NCBI GenBank assembly: GCA_013215805.1
Contig: JABSQM010000005.1
Location: forward strand, 291,421 to 355,420
Reading direction: 5' to 3'
Length of the DNA stretch: 64,000 nt
Source: Piscirickettsiaceae bacterium
GTDB lineage: Bacteria > Pseudomonadota > Gammaproteobacteria > Nitrosococcales > Methylophagaceae
Both the position numbers and the translations under genes were made by a program. Shown piece by piece: positions 1 through 8,791 of the stretch (its first letter is position 1; each line of letters begins with the position of its first letter). The notes below the pieces were generated by a model. That model had not been told where the DNA came from. It was given only the letters and a program-made list of their open reading frames with translations, and searched no databases.

Positions 1-1412
1 GCTATCTTTTCGGATGCAGATTTATCAGCCATAGATTTGCGAAGAGTCGCAGTAATATTAAATAGCATCACACATGCCCCCAAAAAGAAGGTGAGCCCGC
101 CCATAGCTCGCATTGCATAATAAGGATGCATTTGCTCAACCGATTCAACGAAAGTATAGGCCAAATTGCCATAATCATCGTAAGCACGCCACATTAAACC
201 TTGCATAATACCAGATACCCACATCGCTGTAATATAAGTAGCTGTACCGATTGTTGCCATCCAAAAATGTAAGTTAACTAATTTAATGGAATAGATAGTG
301 GTACCCCACAGACGCTCTACCATGTGATAGATTGCACCAATAGAAACCATGGCTACCCAACCCAACGCACCCGCATGAACATGACCAATAGTCCAATCAG
401 TATAATGAGATAAAGCATTTACCGTCCTTGCAGCCATAACTGGACCTTCAAACGTGGACATCGCATAGAATGCTAGAGAGACAATCAGAAATCGCAAAAT
501 ATAATCAGTACGCAATTTATCCCAAGCACCACTCAAAGTGAACATCCCATTGATCACGCCTCCCCATGATGGAATAATCATTGATAATGAAATACCAGCT
601 GCAAGTGTTCCGGTCCAATCTGGTAATGCCGTGTAGTGCAAATGATGTCCCCCTAACCAAACATAGCCAAAAGTTAGCGCCCAAAAATGAATAACTGATA
701 AGCGATATGAATACATGGGACGATTTGCTTGTTTGGGGACGAAATAATACATTATACCTAAAAAACCAGCAGTTAAGTAAAATCCTACTGAATTATGACC
801 CCACCACCACTGAATCATTGCATCTTGTACACCAGCAAAAATTGAATATGATTTCCACAAACTCACGGGAATGACGAGGCTATTAACCACATGTAAAAAA
901 GTAACCATAATCATCATTGCAAGGAAAAACCAGTTCGCTACATAGATGTGTGACACCTTACGAATAGACAAGGTCATAATGAAATTAAAGGTATAAGCTA
1001 TCCACACGGCTGCAATCAGGATATCAAGAGGCCATTCTAGCTCCGCATACTCTTTGGACTGAGTCAATCCTAAGGGTAAGGTACATATGGCACCTATGAT
1101 GACCAAATTCCAACCCCAAAAGGTGAACCAAGCCATCTTGTCACTCCACAAACGTACTCCAGAAGTACGTTGCACAATATAATATGCCGTAGCCATCAAC
1201 GTAGATCCACCAAAGGCAAAAAGAACCATATTTGTATGTAAAGGACGTAAACGACCAAAACTAATATAAGGATTATCAAAATTTAGAACTGGCCATGCCA
1301 GCTCCGAAGCTATCCATACGCCAAGTCCAGTTCCCACGACTAAATAGACAGCTGCCATATAGACAAACCACCTAACTATTTCAAAATTATATTGCTGCTG
1401 TTCCGCTTGCAT
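1..1412 (-). CDS. ccoN: Cytochrome c oxidase cbb3-type subunit I (partial, C-terminus beyond window)
   Basis: Catalytic haem-copper subunit of the cbb3 oxidase, an inner-membrane enzyme that reduces oxygen with high affinity and pumps protons. About 470 codons are visible, nearly the whole protein of roughly 475-480; the end lies beyond base 1. The sequence is a run of membrane helices with family signatures: the early [13 protein letters not shown] stretch with a haem-ligand His, the [18 protein letters not shown] copper-site region, [13 protein letters not shown], and [12 protein letters not shown] near the end. The start ([10 protein letters not shown]) is chosen because AGAAGG sits about ten bases upstream. 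The partner ccoO would be expected to follow, outside the window. Identification is firm; only the C-terminus is unseen. Confidence 0.95.
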   Translation of the reverse strand, partial: MQAEQQQYNFEIVRWFVYMAAVYLVVGTGLGVWIASELAWPVLNFDNPYISFGRLRPLHTNMVLFAFGGSTLMATAYYIVQRTSGVRLWSDKMAWFTFWGWNLVIIGAICTLPLGLTQSKEYAELEWPLDILIAAVWIAYTFNFIMTLSIRKVSHIYVANWFFLAMMIMVTFLHVVNSLVIPVSLWKSYSIFAGVQDAMIQWWWGHNSVGFYLTAGFLGIMYYFVPKQANRPMYSYRLSVIHFWALTFGYVWLGGHHLHYTALPDWTGTLAAGISLSMIIPSWGGVINGMFTLSGAWDKLRTDYILRFLIVSLAFYAMSTFEGPVMAARTVNALSHYTDWTIGHVHAGALGWVAMVSIGAIYHMVERLWGTTIYSIKLVNLHFWMATIGTATYITAMWVSGIMQGLMWRAYDDYGNLAYTFVESVEQMHPYYAMRAMGGLTFFLGACVMLFNITATLRKSMADKSASEKI

Positions 1413-1483
1413 AGCGATCACACCTTCTGTCAACGAAAAATACTTAGCATTCAGACTAAACTTGGAGAATGCCCCATCTTAAT

Positions 1484-1515
1484 TACGCTTGAATAGCGTA
1501 CCAACCTGAATTATA
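1484..1515 (-). promoter_or_regulatory. Putative ccoN promoter -10 and leader hairpin
   Basis: The 374-base gap between ccoN and the next gene holds no convincing ORF. On the minus strand there is a perfect TATAAT at 1510-1515 about 100 bases before the ccoN start, but no good -35 at 17 bases. Just downstream is a perfect inverted repeat, TACGCT with a 5-base loop (1484-1500), which would fold in the leader RNA. I looked for an FNR/ANR box (TTGAT-N4-ATCAA), common before cbb3 operons, and found none. The role of the hairpin is unknown. Confidence 0.3.
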
Positions 1516-1786
1516 CAGTAAATAATTTTTAAGCACTTTAGATAAAAATATTAGATTTATAGATCAAAAATTATAAATAATATCGATATTTATTGAAAAT
1601 ATATACTCTTCATGAAATTAGATATCCAAATTCCTTCGCATATACTTATAACTTATGTGGCCTATAATAATAGTCAGAATAACTCAACATAAATTTTATA
1701 ATAACATAGCATAGCATAGCTTTAAATACACGTCTTACCAATATTATGTTATTATCATCGAATAAATTTTTAATATTCTGATAGAA

Positions 1787-2176
1787 CTATAAAAAATTTA
1801 CTATTAATGCAACAAGTCTACCTTCAGTTACCAATAAATTATAGGTTCTACATGCAGATCCCAATACCATATATTCAATCCCCATAGCACCAGAACTTAG
1901 TGCAAACTCTAATTTAGGAAGAATAGGTCTATCTGAAAATCTAGTTTCAAATATCAAGATCTCAACCCCTAGACTTTTCAATATAAAGAGATTGCCATCA
2001 TCAAAATTTCGACCTGAGCCAGTTAACTTATCAAAGATAATTCTACATGGACTTAAAATAAAATTTGTTATTAATTCAAATGATTCCAAGTTATCATTCA
2101 ATTTGACGACGATAAAATCGGAGCTATATGTTTGTATGTAATTTCTATTAGATACGGTTTCCAGGCTAAATTTCAT
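1787..2176 (-). CDS. Mth938-like domain protein (DUF498 family)
   Basis: Small 129-residue protein of the Mth938/DUF498 fold family. The diagnostic part is the C-terminal block GSACRTYNLLVTEGRLVAL, matching the family's D/G-x-ACRTYN-x-L-x-x-EGR-x-V-A-A-L-L signature, with the preceding GIEYMVLGS strand and an N-terminal YSSDFIVV strand. Length equals that of free-living homologues, so it looks intact. Its biochemical role is not established in bacteria; the mitochondrial relative NDUFAF3 is a complex I assembly factor, which is suggestive because complex I genes lie elsewhere in this window, but that is inference. The Shine-Dalgarno is weak. It follows ihfB by 24 bases on the same strand and may be co-transcribed. 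Confidence 0.75.
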   Translation of the reverse strand: MKFSLETVSNRNYIQTYSSDFIVVKLNDNLESFELITNFILSPCRIIFDKLTGSGRNFDDGNLFILKSLGVEILIFETRFSDRPILPKLEFALSSGAMGIEYMVLGSACRTYNLLVTEGRLVALIVNFL

Positions 2177-2200
2177 AAGATAAGCTCAATCATAGTGCAT

Positions 2201-2497
2201 TTATTTCAATAATCTGGCTGCATGATTAACACGATCACGCAGCCCCTTACCCGGCTTAAAGTAAGGTACAAATTTTTCATCTAAATGCACTGATTCACCA
2301 CTCTTGGGATTACGTCCAACTCGTGGTGGACGATGATGTAAAGTAAAGCTTCCAAAATCACGAATTTCAATACGCATTCCAATGGACAGACTTTCACTTA
2401 TTTGCTTAATAATTTGCCTAACTGCAAGTTCAACATCTCTATCATTTAACAAAGGTTGTTTTGCAGACAATATTTCAATTAAATTCGATTTTGTCAT
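2201..2497 (-). CDS. ihfB: Integration host factor subunit beta
   Basis: DNA-bending nucleoid protein of the HU/IHF family, about 98 residues from the preferred start [10 protein letters not shown]. The DNA-contacting arm is visible as the GRNPKSGE motif, followed by the family's [15 protein letters not shown] end. A longer reading frame starts six codons upstream at MGAFKD, but family members begin MTKS-x-LI, so the shorter start is used; an AAGGA lies very close to it and a GGGGG ten bases away. It lies 90 bases after rpsA on the same strand, the usual rpsA-ihfB arrangement in proteobacteria. IHF normally pairs with IhfA, which is not in this window. Confidence 0.93.
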   Translation of the reverse strand: MTKSNLIEILSAKQPLLNDRDVELAVRQIIKQISESLSIGMRIEIRDFGSFTLHHRPPRVGRNPKSGESVHLDEKFVPYFKPGKGLRDRVNHAARLLK

Positions 2498-2587
2498 ATC
2501 CTTAAAAGCCCCCATTCATAGATTTCACTTATGGTAAAACCTCCATAAAAATATGTTAGATATTATTATACATTTAATTGCTGCTCT

Positions 2588-4261
2588 TTAACTACCTTGC
2601 TGATCCATTTGCTCTTTCAATAAGTCACCCAATGTTGTTCTATTGCTTGAAATATTTGAATACTCTTTCAACGCTTCAGATTCCTCTTGGTCATCCTTAG
2701 CTTTAATTGATAAACTCAAGCTGCGATCCTTGCGAGACATACCTGTGAACTTAGCCTCCACTTTTTCACCTACTGATAATACCTTACTTGCATCCTCAAT
2801 ACGCTTACGTGATATATCAGCAACACGAATATAGCCATCCACACCTTCAGCTAATTTAACAATAGCACCACGAACATCAACCTCAGTCACTATTCCAGTA
2901 ACGATAGCTCCACGAGGGTGCTTGACTAAATATGATGACAATGGGTCATCCTGTAATTGCTTGATACCCAAAGAGATGCGCTCACGTTCAGGATCAATAG
3001 CCAATACCACAGCCTCCAATTCATATCCTTTTTTATAATTACGAATCAACTCTTCATTATCTTCTTCCCATGAAAGATCAGATAGGTGGATAAGTCCATC
3101 TATACCGCCATCAAGACCGATAAATACCCCAAAATCAGTGATAGATTTAATTACACCAGATACCTTATCACCCTTATTATGAGTCATTGAGAATTCTTCC
3201 CAAGGATTAGCTGTACATTGCTTGATGCCTAATGAAATACGACGGCGTTCAGCATCAATATCCAAAACCATCACCTCAACTTCATCACCTAATTGAAGTA
3301 TTTTGGATGGGTGTGCATTTTTGTTAGTCCAATCCATTTCGGACATGTGAACTAAACCTTCAACACCGTCTTCAATTTCAACGAAACAGCCATAGTCAGC
3401 GATATTAGTCACTTTACCTTGAAGACGACTACTATTCGGATAACGGCGTGCAATATCCTTCCAAGGATCATCTCCCATTTGCTTTAACCCTAGTGATACA
3501 CGTTTGCGCTCCTTATCAAATTTAAGAATTTGAACCAATATTTCATCGCCAATAGTAACAATCTCTGATGGGTGTTTAACCCGTTTCCATGCCATATCGG
3601 TTATATGAAGAAGACCATCGATACCACCAAGGTCAACGAACGCACCATAATCAGTAAGATTTTTGACAATACCTTTAACAGTCTTGCTCTCCTCTAATGT
3701 TTCCAATAATGCTTCACGCTCGACACTATTTTCTGCCTCCATAATAGCTCGACGAGAAACTACAATATTGTTACGCGGACGATCAAGCTTAATTAATTTT
3801 AACTCTAATTTCTTACCTTCCAAGTGAGATGTATCACGAATCGGTCTTACATCCACTAAAGAGCCTGGTAAAAAAGCGCGAATATTCTCCAATTCAACGG
3901 TGAAGCCACCTTTGACCTTACCTGATATAGTACCAAGAACTATTTCATCAGCTTCGAATGCATGTTCCAATGTGGTCCATGCTTCAGCAGCCTTGGCTTT
4001 CTCGCGTGATAGCTGAGTTGCACCAAAGCCATCTTCTAGTTTCTCCAGTGATACATCTACCAAATCACCTACTTTAACAGTGATCTTACCCTTTTCATTA
4101 TGAAATTCAACTACTGGAATCGCACCTTCCGATTTGAGACCAGCATTAACCATAATCACATCAGAACTTATATCTACTACAGTTCCAATTATAATTTTTC
4201 CAGGTTGCATCGGTGTTAAAGTCAGACTCTCTTCAAAGAGTTCAGCAAAGCTTTCACTCAT
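2588..4261 (-). CDS. rpsA: 30S ribosomal protein S1
   Basis: Largest small-subunit protein; it brings mRNA to the 30S subunit during initiation. At 557 residues it has the full proteobacterial length with six S1/OB repeats in order, roughly residues 20-90, 105-170, 190-260, 277-347, 364-434 and 450-520. Repeats three to five carry the typical G-x-V-x-x-I-x-D-Y/F-G-x-F-V-x-L/I core with DGLLH, EGLVH and DGLIH variants; the last two are more divergent, as usual. The N-terminus [13 protein letters not shown] matches the family. It sits between cmk and ihfB, the conserved order, with 109 bases to cmk that may hold its own promoter. Confidence 0.97.
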   Translation of the reverse strand: MSESFAELFEESLTLTPMQPGKIIIGTVVDISSDVIMVNAGLKSEGAIPVVEFHNEKGKITVKVGDLVDVSLEKLEDGFGATQLSREKAKAAEAWTTLEHAFEADEIVLGTISGKVKGGFTVELENIRAFLPGSLVDVRPIRDTSHLEGKKLELKLIKLDRPRNNIVVSRRAIMEAENSVEREALLETLEESKTVKGIVKNLTDYGAFVDLGGIDGLLHITDMAWKRVKHPSEIVTIGDEILVQILKFDKERKRVSLGLKQMGDDPWKDIARRYPNSSRLQGKVTNIADYGCFVEIEDGVEGLVHMSEMDWTNKNAHPSKILQLGDEVEVMVLDIDAERRRISLGIKQCTANPWEEFSMTHNKGDKVSGVIKSITDFGVFIGLDGGIDGLIHLSDLSWEEDNEELIRNYKKGYELEAVVLAIDPERERISLGIKQLQDDPLSSYLVKHPRGAIVTGIVTEVDVRGAIVKLAEGVDGYIRVADISRKRIEDASKVLSVGEKVEAKFTGMSRKDRSLSLSIKAKDDQEESEALKEYSNISSNRTTLGDLLKEQMDQQGS

Positions 4262-4370
4262 TATTAATTACCCTTGACTCTGTGCTAAAATTACAGAATC
4301 GCCCAAAATATCTGCCCGAAGGCGGAAACTCCAATAAAATTCATCACCCCAAATACAGCATAATGAACAC

Positions 4371-5039
4371 CTACATACCAGAACAATATGCTCTAATACG
4401 CTCAAAAACAGCATCAACTCCCATATCAGTGGAATCGATAATCAACGCATCAATCGCTGATTGTAACGGTGCTACAATACGTTTACTATCTCTAATATCT
4501 CGCTCAAAAATTTTTGCAGCAATCTCCAAAAGATTACTCTTGATCCCTTTCTTCATAAACTGCATATATCTTCTTTGCGCACGTTTTTTTACACTCGCTG
4601 TAAGAAAAACTTTATAGGTAGCATATGGAAATACAACTGTACCCATATCTCTGCCATCGGTCACCAAACCCGGCAACCGATAATAATTCTGCTGTCGCCT
4701 CAATAATGCAGCACGAACAGTATGATGAACAGCCACCTCAGAAGCTGCGTTACCAGTATATTCAGATCTAATCAAAGTACTAACGTCCTTACCCTCTAAC
4801 AAAACAACTAACTGATTGTCAAGAAAAGAAAATACTATATCTAATTCGGCAGCCAAACCAGATAAGGCCTGCGCATCATTAAGTTCAATTTTATGTGATA
4901 TAGCTGCTTGTGCCAAAGCTCGATAAATACAGCCACTATCTAAATAATGCCAACCTAAATACTTAGCCATCAATTGAGCAATCGTGCCTTTTCCAGAGCC
5001 GCTAGGTCCATCGATTGTTAATAATAAAGCATCAGCCAT
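4371..5039 (-). CDS. cmk: Cytidylate kinase
   Basis: Phosphorylates CMP and dCMP to the diphosphates, feeding RNA, DNA and CDP-lipid synthesis in the cytoplasm. The 222-residue protein has the P-loop GPSGSGKGT near the N-terminus, the YLDSGCIYRALA substrate segment (family: YLDTGAMYR), the central DGRDMGTVVFP motif that binds CMP, and the QRRYMQF lid region. The start overlaps the end of aroA by 8 bases, implying translational coupling in an aroA-cmk-rpsA operon. Nothing is missing compared with the family. Confidence 0.96.
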   Translation of the reverse strand: MADALLLTIDGPSGSGKGTIAQLMAKYLGWHYLDSGCIYRALAQAAISHKIELNDAQALSGLAAELDIVFSFLDNQLVVLLEGKDVSTLIRSEYTGNAASEVAVHHTVRAALLRRQQNYYRLPGLVTDGRDMGTVVFPYATYKVFLTASVKKRAQRRYMQFMKKGIKSNLLEIAAKIFERDIRDSKRIVAPLQSAIDALIIDSTDMGVDAVFERIRAYCSGM

Positions 5040-6375
5040 CTATTTCATGGATATCTAAACCAACCTTACTTGCCATACTAACAAAATTAGGAAATGAAGT
5101 TGAAACATTAGCACAATTATTTACCCTAATAATGCCACGTGACCGTAACCCCGCTATCGCAAATGACATAGCAATACGATGATCTCCGTAACTTTCTACT
5201 TCACCGCAGCCAATTGAGCCTCCATAAATTACAACCCCACTGGGTATTGGCAATACGTCAATGTCTAATATATTAAGACCCTCAACCATTGCTTGTATAC
5301 GATCACTTTCCTTAACGCGCAATTCTCCCGCACCCGTTAATACAGTTCTCCCATTAGCACAGGCCGCCGCTATAAATATGGCAGGGAACTCATCGATAGC
5401 TGATGGCACCTGATCTTCAGGGATGTCTATACCTTTTAATGATGCATATCTTACTCTGATATCCGCAACTAGCTCCTCGCCAATTAAAAGCTCATTGAAC
5501 AACAAAATATTTGCGCCCATTAATCGAAGAATATTAATCACGCCTGTACGTCTCGGATTAATACCTACATGTTGCAAGGTGATGTCCGAACCCTCTGCTA
5601 TTGCTGCTCCCACTATGAAGAATGTCGCCGATGAAATATCAGCCGGTATATCTATATTTGCTGATACCAATCCTCCCCCACCTTCGATCGAAACCATATT
5701 GCCATTGATATGAACATTATATCCCATACTTTGAAGCATAAGTTCAGTATGATCACGCGTAGGTGTGGGTTCGATAATAGTTGTTATACCCTTTGCGTAT
5801 ATTCCTGCCAGTAATATACAAGACTTTACTTGAGCGCTGGCTACAGGCAATGTATAACTGATACCAGTAAGTCTATTTCCAAAATTAAGTTTTAACGGTG
5901 GACAGCCCCCGCTACTATCAATCGATGCCCCCATATTAACTAATGGCTCGATTATTCTGCCCATAGGACGGCGAGATAAAGATAGATCTCCAATTAGAAC
6001 ACTTTCAAAATTATGACCTACAAGTAAGCCACTTAATAGACGAATTGCTGTACCAGAATTCCCTAAATAAATATATTGACCTGTACATTTAAAACCATTT
6101 ATACCCACACCATGGACACTTACTTTACCATCAATTGGTCCTTCGATTTTAACACCTAGAGATCTAAATGCCGCCAAGGTAAATAATGTATCTTCACATT
6201 CCAGAAAACCACTAACATTTGTAATGCCCTCAGCTATTGATCCTAATATAATTGAACGATGTGAAATAGATTTATCGCCAGATACAAGTAATTGGCCAAA
6301 TAATTTTCCACCAGGATTAACAATATATGTTTTATCAGAATCCTTATTCAATCTTACAACCCACACCCTGATCAA
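5032..6375 (-). CDS. aroA: 3-phosphoshikimate 1-carboxyvinyltransferase (EPSP synthase)
   Basis: Sixth shikimate-pathway step: transfers enolpyruvate from PEP to shikimate-3-phosphate. Visible signatures are SGDKSISHR (substrate-binding Lys and Arg), LGNSGTAIRLL, PIPSGVVIYGG, the catalytic region with DEFPAIFIAAA, and GDHRIAMSFAIAG. Length (about 440) is normal. No in-frame ATG exists near the expected start; the frame opens with TTG at 6375, then GTG at 6366 and TTG at 6351, so translation must begin at a non-ATG codon; the exact one is uncertain. It lies 9 bases after tyrA and overlaps cmk. Together with TyrA it shows that part of aromatic amino acid synthesis is kept. Confidence 0.94.
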   Translation of the reverse strand: MIRVWVVRLNKDSDKTYIVNPGGKLFGQLLVSGDKSISHRSIILGSIAEGITNVSGFLECEDTLFTLAAFRSLGVKIEGPIDGKVSVHGVGINGFKCTGQYIYLGNSGTAIRLLSGLLVGHNFESVLIGDLSLSRRPMGRIIEPLVNMGASIDSSGGCPPLKLNFGNRLTGISYTLPVASAQVKSCILLAGIYAKGITTIIEPTPTRDHTELMLQSMGYNVHINGNMVSIEGGGGLVSANIDIPADISSATFFIVGAAIAEGSDITLQHVGINPRRTGVINILRLMGANILLFNELLIGEELVADIRVRYASLKGIDIPEDQVPSAIDEFPAIFIAAACANGRTVLTGAGELRVKESDRIQAMVEGLNILDIDVLPIPSGVVIYGGSIGCGEVESYGDHRIAMSFAIAGLRSRGIIRVNNCANVSTSFPNFVSMASKVGLDIHEIDG

Positions 6376-6384
6376 GCTGCATCA

Positions 6385-7254
6385 TTAATTAATGTTTCCA
6401 TTAAATCTAACATCACGAGCCTGTTTAGCACGCCCAAATACGTCAATTAAGAAATCACCATCCTCTTCCTTGATAGCCTCTTCTATTTTCCTCAGATCCT
6501 GATGATATTGGCGTAATAATCCCAAAATTGCATCCTTATTAGATAAACAAATATCTCTCCACATCACCGCATCACTAGAAACGATGCGGGAGAAATCTCT
6601 AAAACCGCCAGCAGCATATTGCAATATATCATCACAATTATCACACTCAGCCAACATACCTACTAAATTAAACGCCAACACATGAGGTAAATGGCTAGTT
6701 GCCGCTAAAACTATATCATGATATTCAGCCTCCATATCAGACACCTCGGCACCGGTCGCCTGCCACATAGACCTAACTATAGACAAAGCTCTGGAATTAG
6801 TCTGTTTAACCGGTGTTAATATCACACGATGGTTTTGATATAAACTTGCATAAGCTGCCTTAGTACCACTATGTTCAGTACCGGCAATAGGATGCCCAGG
6901 AATAAACCTGCTAAAATTGTTTCCTAATGCGTGCTTAGCTGCTGTTACTACATGTACCTTCACACTACAACCATCCGTAATAATTGTCCCATCTCTCACA
7001 GACTCCGCAATCTCCACTAATATTGAAGACATTGAGGCTATTGGTACAGCAATAAATATAATGTCCGCATCCCGCACTGCTTCGGCAATGCTAGCAGCGG
7101 ATTTATCAATTACACCCAAATTGACAGCTTGCTGGTGAATTTGTTCAGTCCGTGAATAACCAATCACTTCTTTGACCATGCCAGCTTTCTTTAACGCTAA
7201 TGACAGAGAGCCTCCTATTAATCCCACACCAATAATTGCTAATCGACCAATCAT
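6385..7254 (-). CDS. tyrA: Prephenate dehydrogenase
   Basis: NAD-dependent oxidative decarboxylation of prephenate (or arogenate) to the tyrosine precursor. The 289-residue protein opens with the Rossmann fingerprint GVGLIGGSLSLALKKAG, has the DADIIFIAVP strand, and the catalytic-region motif GHPIAGTEHSG with its histidines. The C-terminal helical half is complete (YAAGGFRDFSRI). It sits directly downstream of the decayed hisC and upstream of aroA, the betaproteobacterial hisC-tyrA-aroA order. With that aminotransferase dead, 4-hydroxyphenylpyruvate would have to be transaminated by another enzyme or by the host; this is inference. Confidence 0.95.
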   Translation of the reverse strand: MIGRLAIIGVGLIGGSLSLALKKAGMVKEVIGYSRTEQIHQQAVNLGVIDKSAASIAEAVRDADIIFIAVPIASMSSILVEIAESVRDGTIITDGCSVKVHVVTAAKHALGNNFSRFIPGHPIAGTEHSGTKAAYASLYQNHRVILTPVKQTNSRALSIVRSMWQATGAEVSDMEAEYHDIVLAATSHLPHVLAFNLVGMLAECDNCDDILQYAAGGFRDFSRIVSSDAVMWRDICLSNKDAILGLLRQYHQDLRKIEEAIKEEDGDFLIDVFGRAKQARDVRFNGNIN

Positions 7255-7270
7255 ATACTGTGTAACTTTG

Positions 7271-7890
7271 TTAATTACGTAAGAAAGTGTTGATTTTGGA
7301 CTTCATACCCATACCCACTCGGATACCTTGTAGAAAACTATAATTAATAATAAACCGGACAATCACACTTCTGAATGATAAAGCGTTAAATACTCCATCA
7401 CCATTACTTTTCGCCTTCATCATAATAAAATAAACTTTAAAGGTTATTGATGTTAGTACTACTTCCTCAAAACCCAACAGTAATCGAAAAATATCAGCAT
7501 CATTAATTCTAACTTGAATCAAATGGTCATAGTAATTTAGTGTAATTATAGCTGCTGCTAAAGATAGACTGTTTGAGTCTAGATTCTAACGTATCCGGTG
7601 TAAAAATCATAGATTTCAGAATTTTATGAAGCGCAAATTACATAAACCATAAAATTTGAGAACGTGCACTCAATAATAACATTCTCATATTCACTCAGCA
7701 AATTAATAGCATTATTAATTCGCTCTTTATATTAAACATAGGCATCATCGATGATGACTATGGCCTTCATAGGAATTAAGATTAAATTTTCCTAAATTGA
7801 TTCATAAGCGTTATAGATACTGTTAAATTACTTGAATCGCAATAAAAATTAAATGTGTATTCTGAATAACAAAATCTGACACAGGGTCTA
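7271..7890 (-). pseudogene. hisC: Decayed histidinol-phosphate / aromatic aminotransferase
   Basis: An 83-codon open stretch (7271-7522) is only the tail of a ruined gene. On the minus strand, conserved HisC pieces appear in the right order but in three frames. CYSEYTFNFY (about 7854-7885) fits the family's IYSEYAFAVY. KAIVIIDDAYV (7735-7767) fits the ALVVIDEAYV cofactor strand, followed by a stop and LLSEYENVII. LKFYGLCNLR (7631-7660) fits SKAYGLAGLR and still has the PLP-lysine position. RIR-stop-NLDSNSLSLAAA fits RIRQPFNVNSLALAAA, the stop replacing a Gln codon. FRSVIVR and GIRVGMG fit the C-terminus. Several stops and at least two frameshifts prove inactivity. Its place just before tyrA is the ancestral one. 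Confidence 0.85.
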
Positions 7891-8314
7891 AGGGCATGAC
7901 CATAGACCTTTGCTTACACCACTACTGCCCGTATCACCAAAGGTGTAACATTAAAGATCATATCGTAAATATATATACCTCATTTACAGGGGATAAAAAA
8001 GGAGTTTAGCCACAATTCATAATACTATATTAAGATTATAAAACTAATATCATTCGATTTTTATTCTAACGATATTTATTAGCTAAGGCAGTGTTAGACT
8101 GAAGACATTACTATCAATATGACAAGATGCTTTTTACCCATCTCATTAACTACTTATATCATAGCTGGGACAGTAGCAGATGAGCTTCCATCTAAGGGTC
8201 ACTCTTACTATATCAATCAGAACAAAGTCAAATCGTAATATTTCAATTCATTTTCTGAATATACAGGACCAAAGTTTAGTCAGACATTCTAAAGATAAAC
8301 TACAAAAAATAATG
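7891..8314. other. Non-coding stretch between hisC ruin and lspA
   Basis: About 420 bases without an ORF. The first part may hold more of the hisC N-terminal half: a minus-strand frame near 7940 reads FGDTGSSGV, faintly like the family's LGNGSNDVL. Beyond about 8000 I see nothing. In related genomes pheA would precede hisC, whereas here lspA and ileS follow, so a rearrangement junction probably lies in this stretch. Confidence 0.4.
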
Positions 8315-8782
8315 CTATCTCCTATTGCACTTAAAATTATCTATTAACAATATAGTTACACCAAAACAGATTGAAGAATCAGCAATATTAAAGGCAGGGA
8401 AATGATAGCTACCAAAATAATTATAAAGATCCAAAAAATCAATAACATAACCTAAAATTATTCTATCAACCAAGTTCCCAACTGTACCACCTAAAATCAA
8501 GCTAATAGAGATGGATTCTAATTTATCTGAGAACCTCAAACGTTTAAGCCAAATTAGTAAGATAGTACTTACTATCACAGAAATAATAGTAAAGAACCAG
8601 AGCTTCCACCCCCCTGCCTGTAATAGGAAACCAAAGGCCGCTCCAGAATTATATGCCATGATTAAATTAAAAAATGGTACCACCTTAACAATATCATACA
8701 GGGACAACCACGAAGTCATTGCCCACTTAGAGGATTGATCTAAGACTAGCACTAAACTGCTTAACCACAGCCACTTCAACAT
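8315..8782 (-). CDS. lspA: Lipoprotein signal peptidase (SPase II)
   Basis: Inner-membrane aspartyl protease that cleaves signal peptides of diacylglyceryl-prolipoproteins. The 155-residue protein has four membrane helices and the family blocks: DQSSKW near the N-terminus, [10 protein letters not shown], the first catalytic aspartate in [11 protein letters not shown], and the second in [11 protein letters not shown]. It follows ileS by 9 bases, the usual ileS-lspA pair. Its retention implies that some lipoproteins are still made. Confidence 0.95.
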   Translation of the reverse strand: MLKWLWLSSLVLVLDQSSKWAMTSWLSLYDIVKVVPFFNLIMAYNSGAAFGFLLQAGGWKLWFFTIISVIVSTILLIWLKRLRFSDKLESISISLILGGTVGNLVDRIILGYVIDFLDLYNYFGSYHFPAFNIADSSICFGVTILLIDNFKCNRR

Positions 8783-8791
8783 AGTGATTTA

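Noticed and set aside
1413..1786. Possible FNR/ANR box upstream of ccoN
   Set aside because: No TTGAT-N4-ATCAA or close variant was found; only half-site-like GATCAA sequences occur.
7271..7522. 83-codon ORF beginning with TTG as a separate hypothetical gene
   Set aside because: Its sequence is the C-terminal part of HisC and the homology continues upstream past in-frame stops, so it is a pseudogene fragment.
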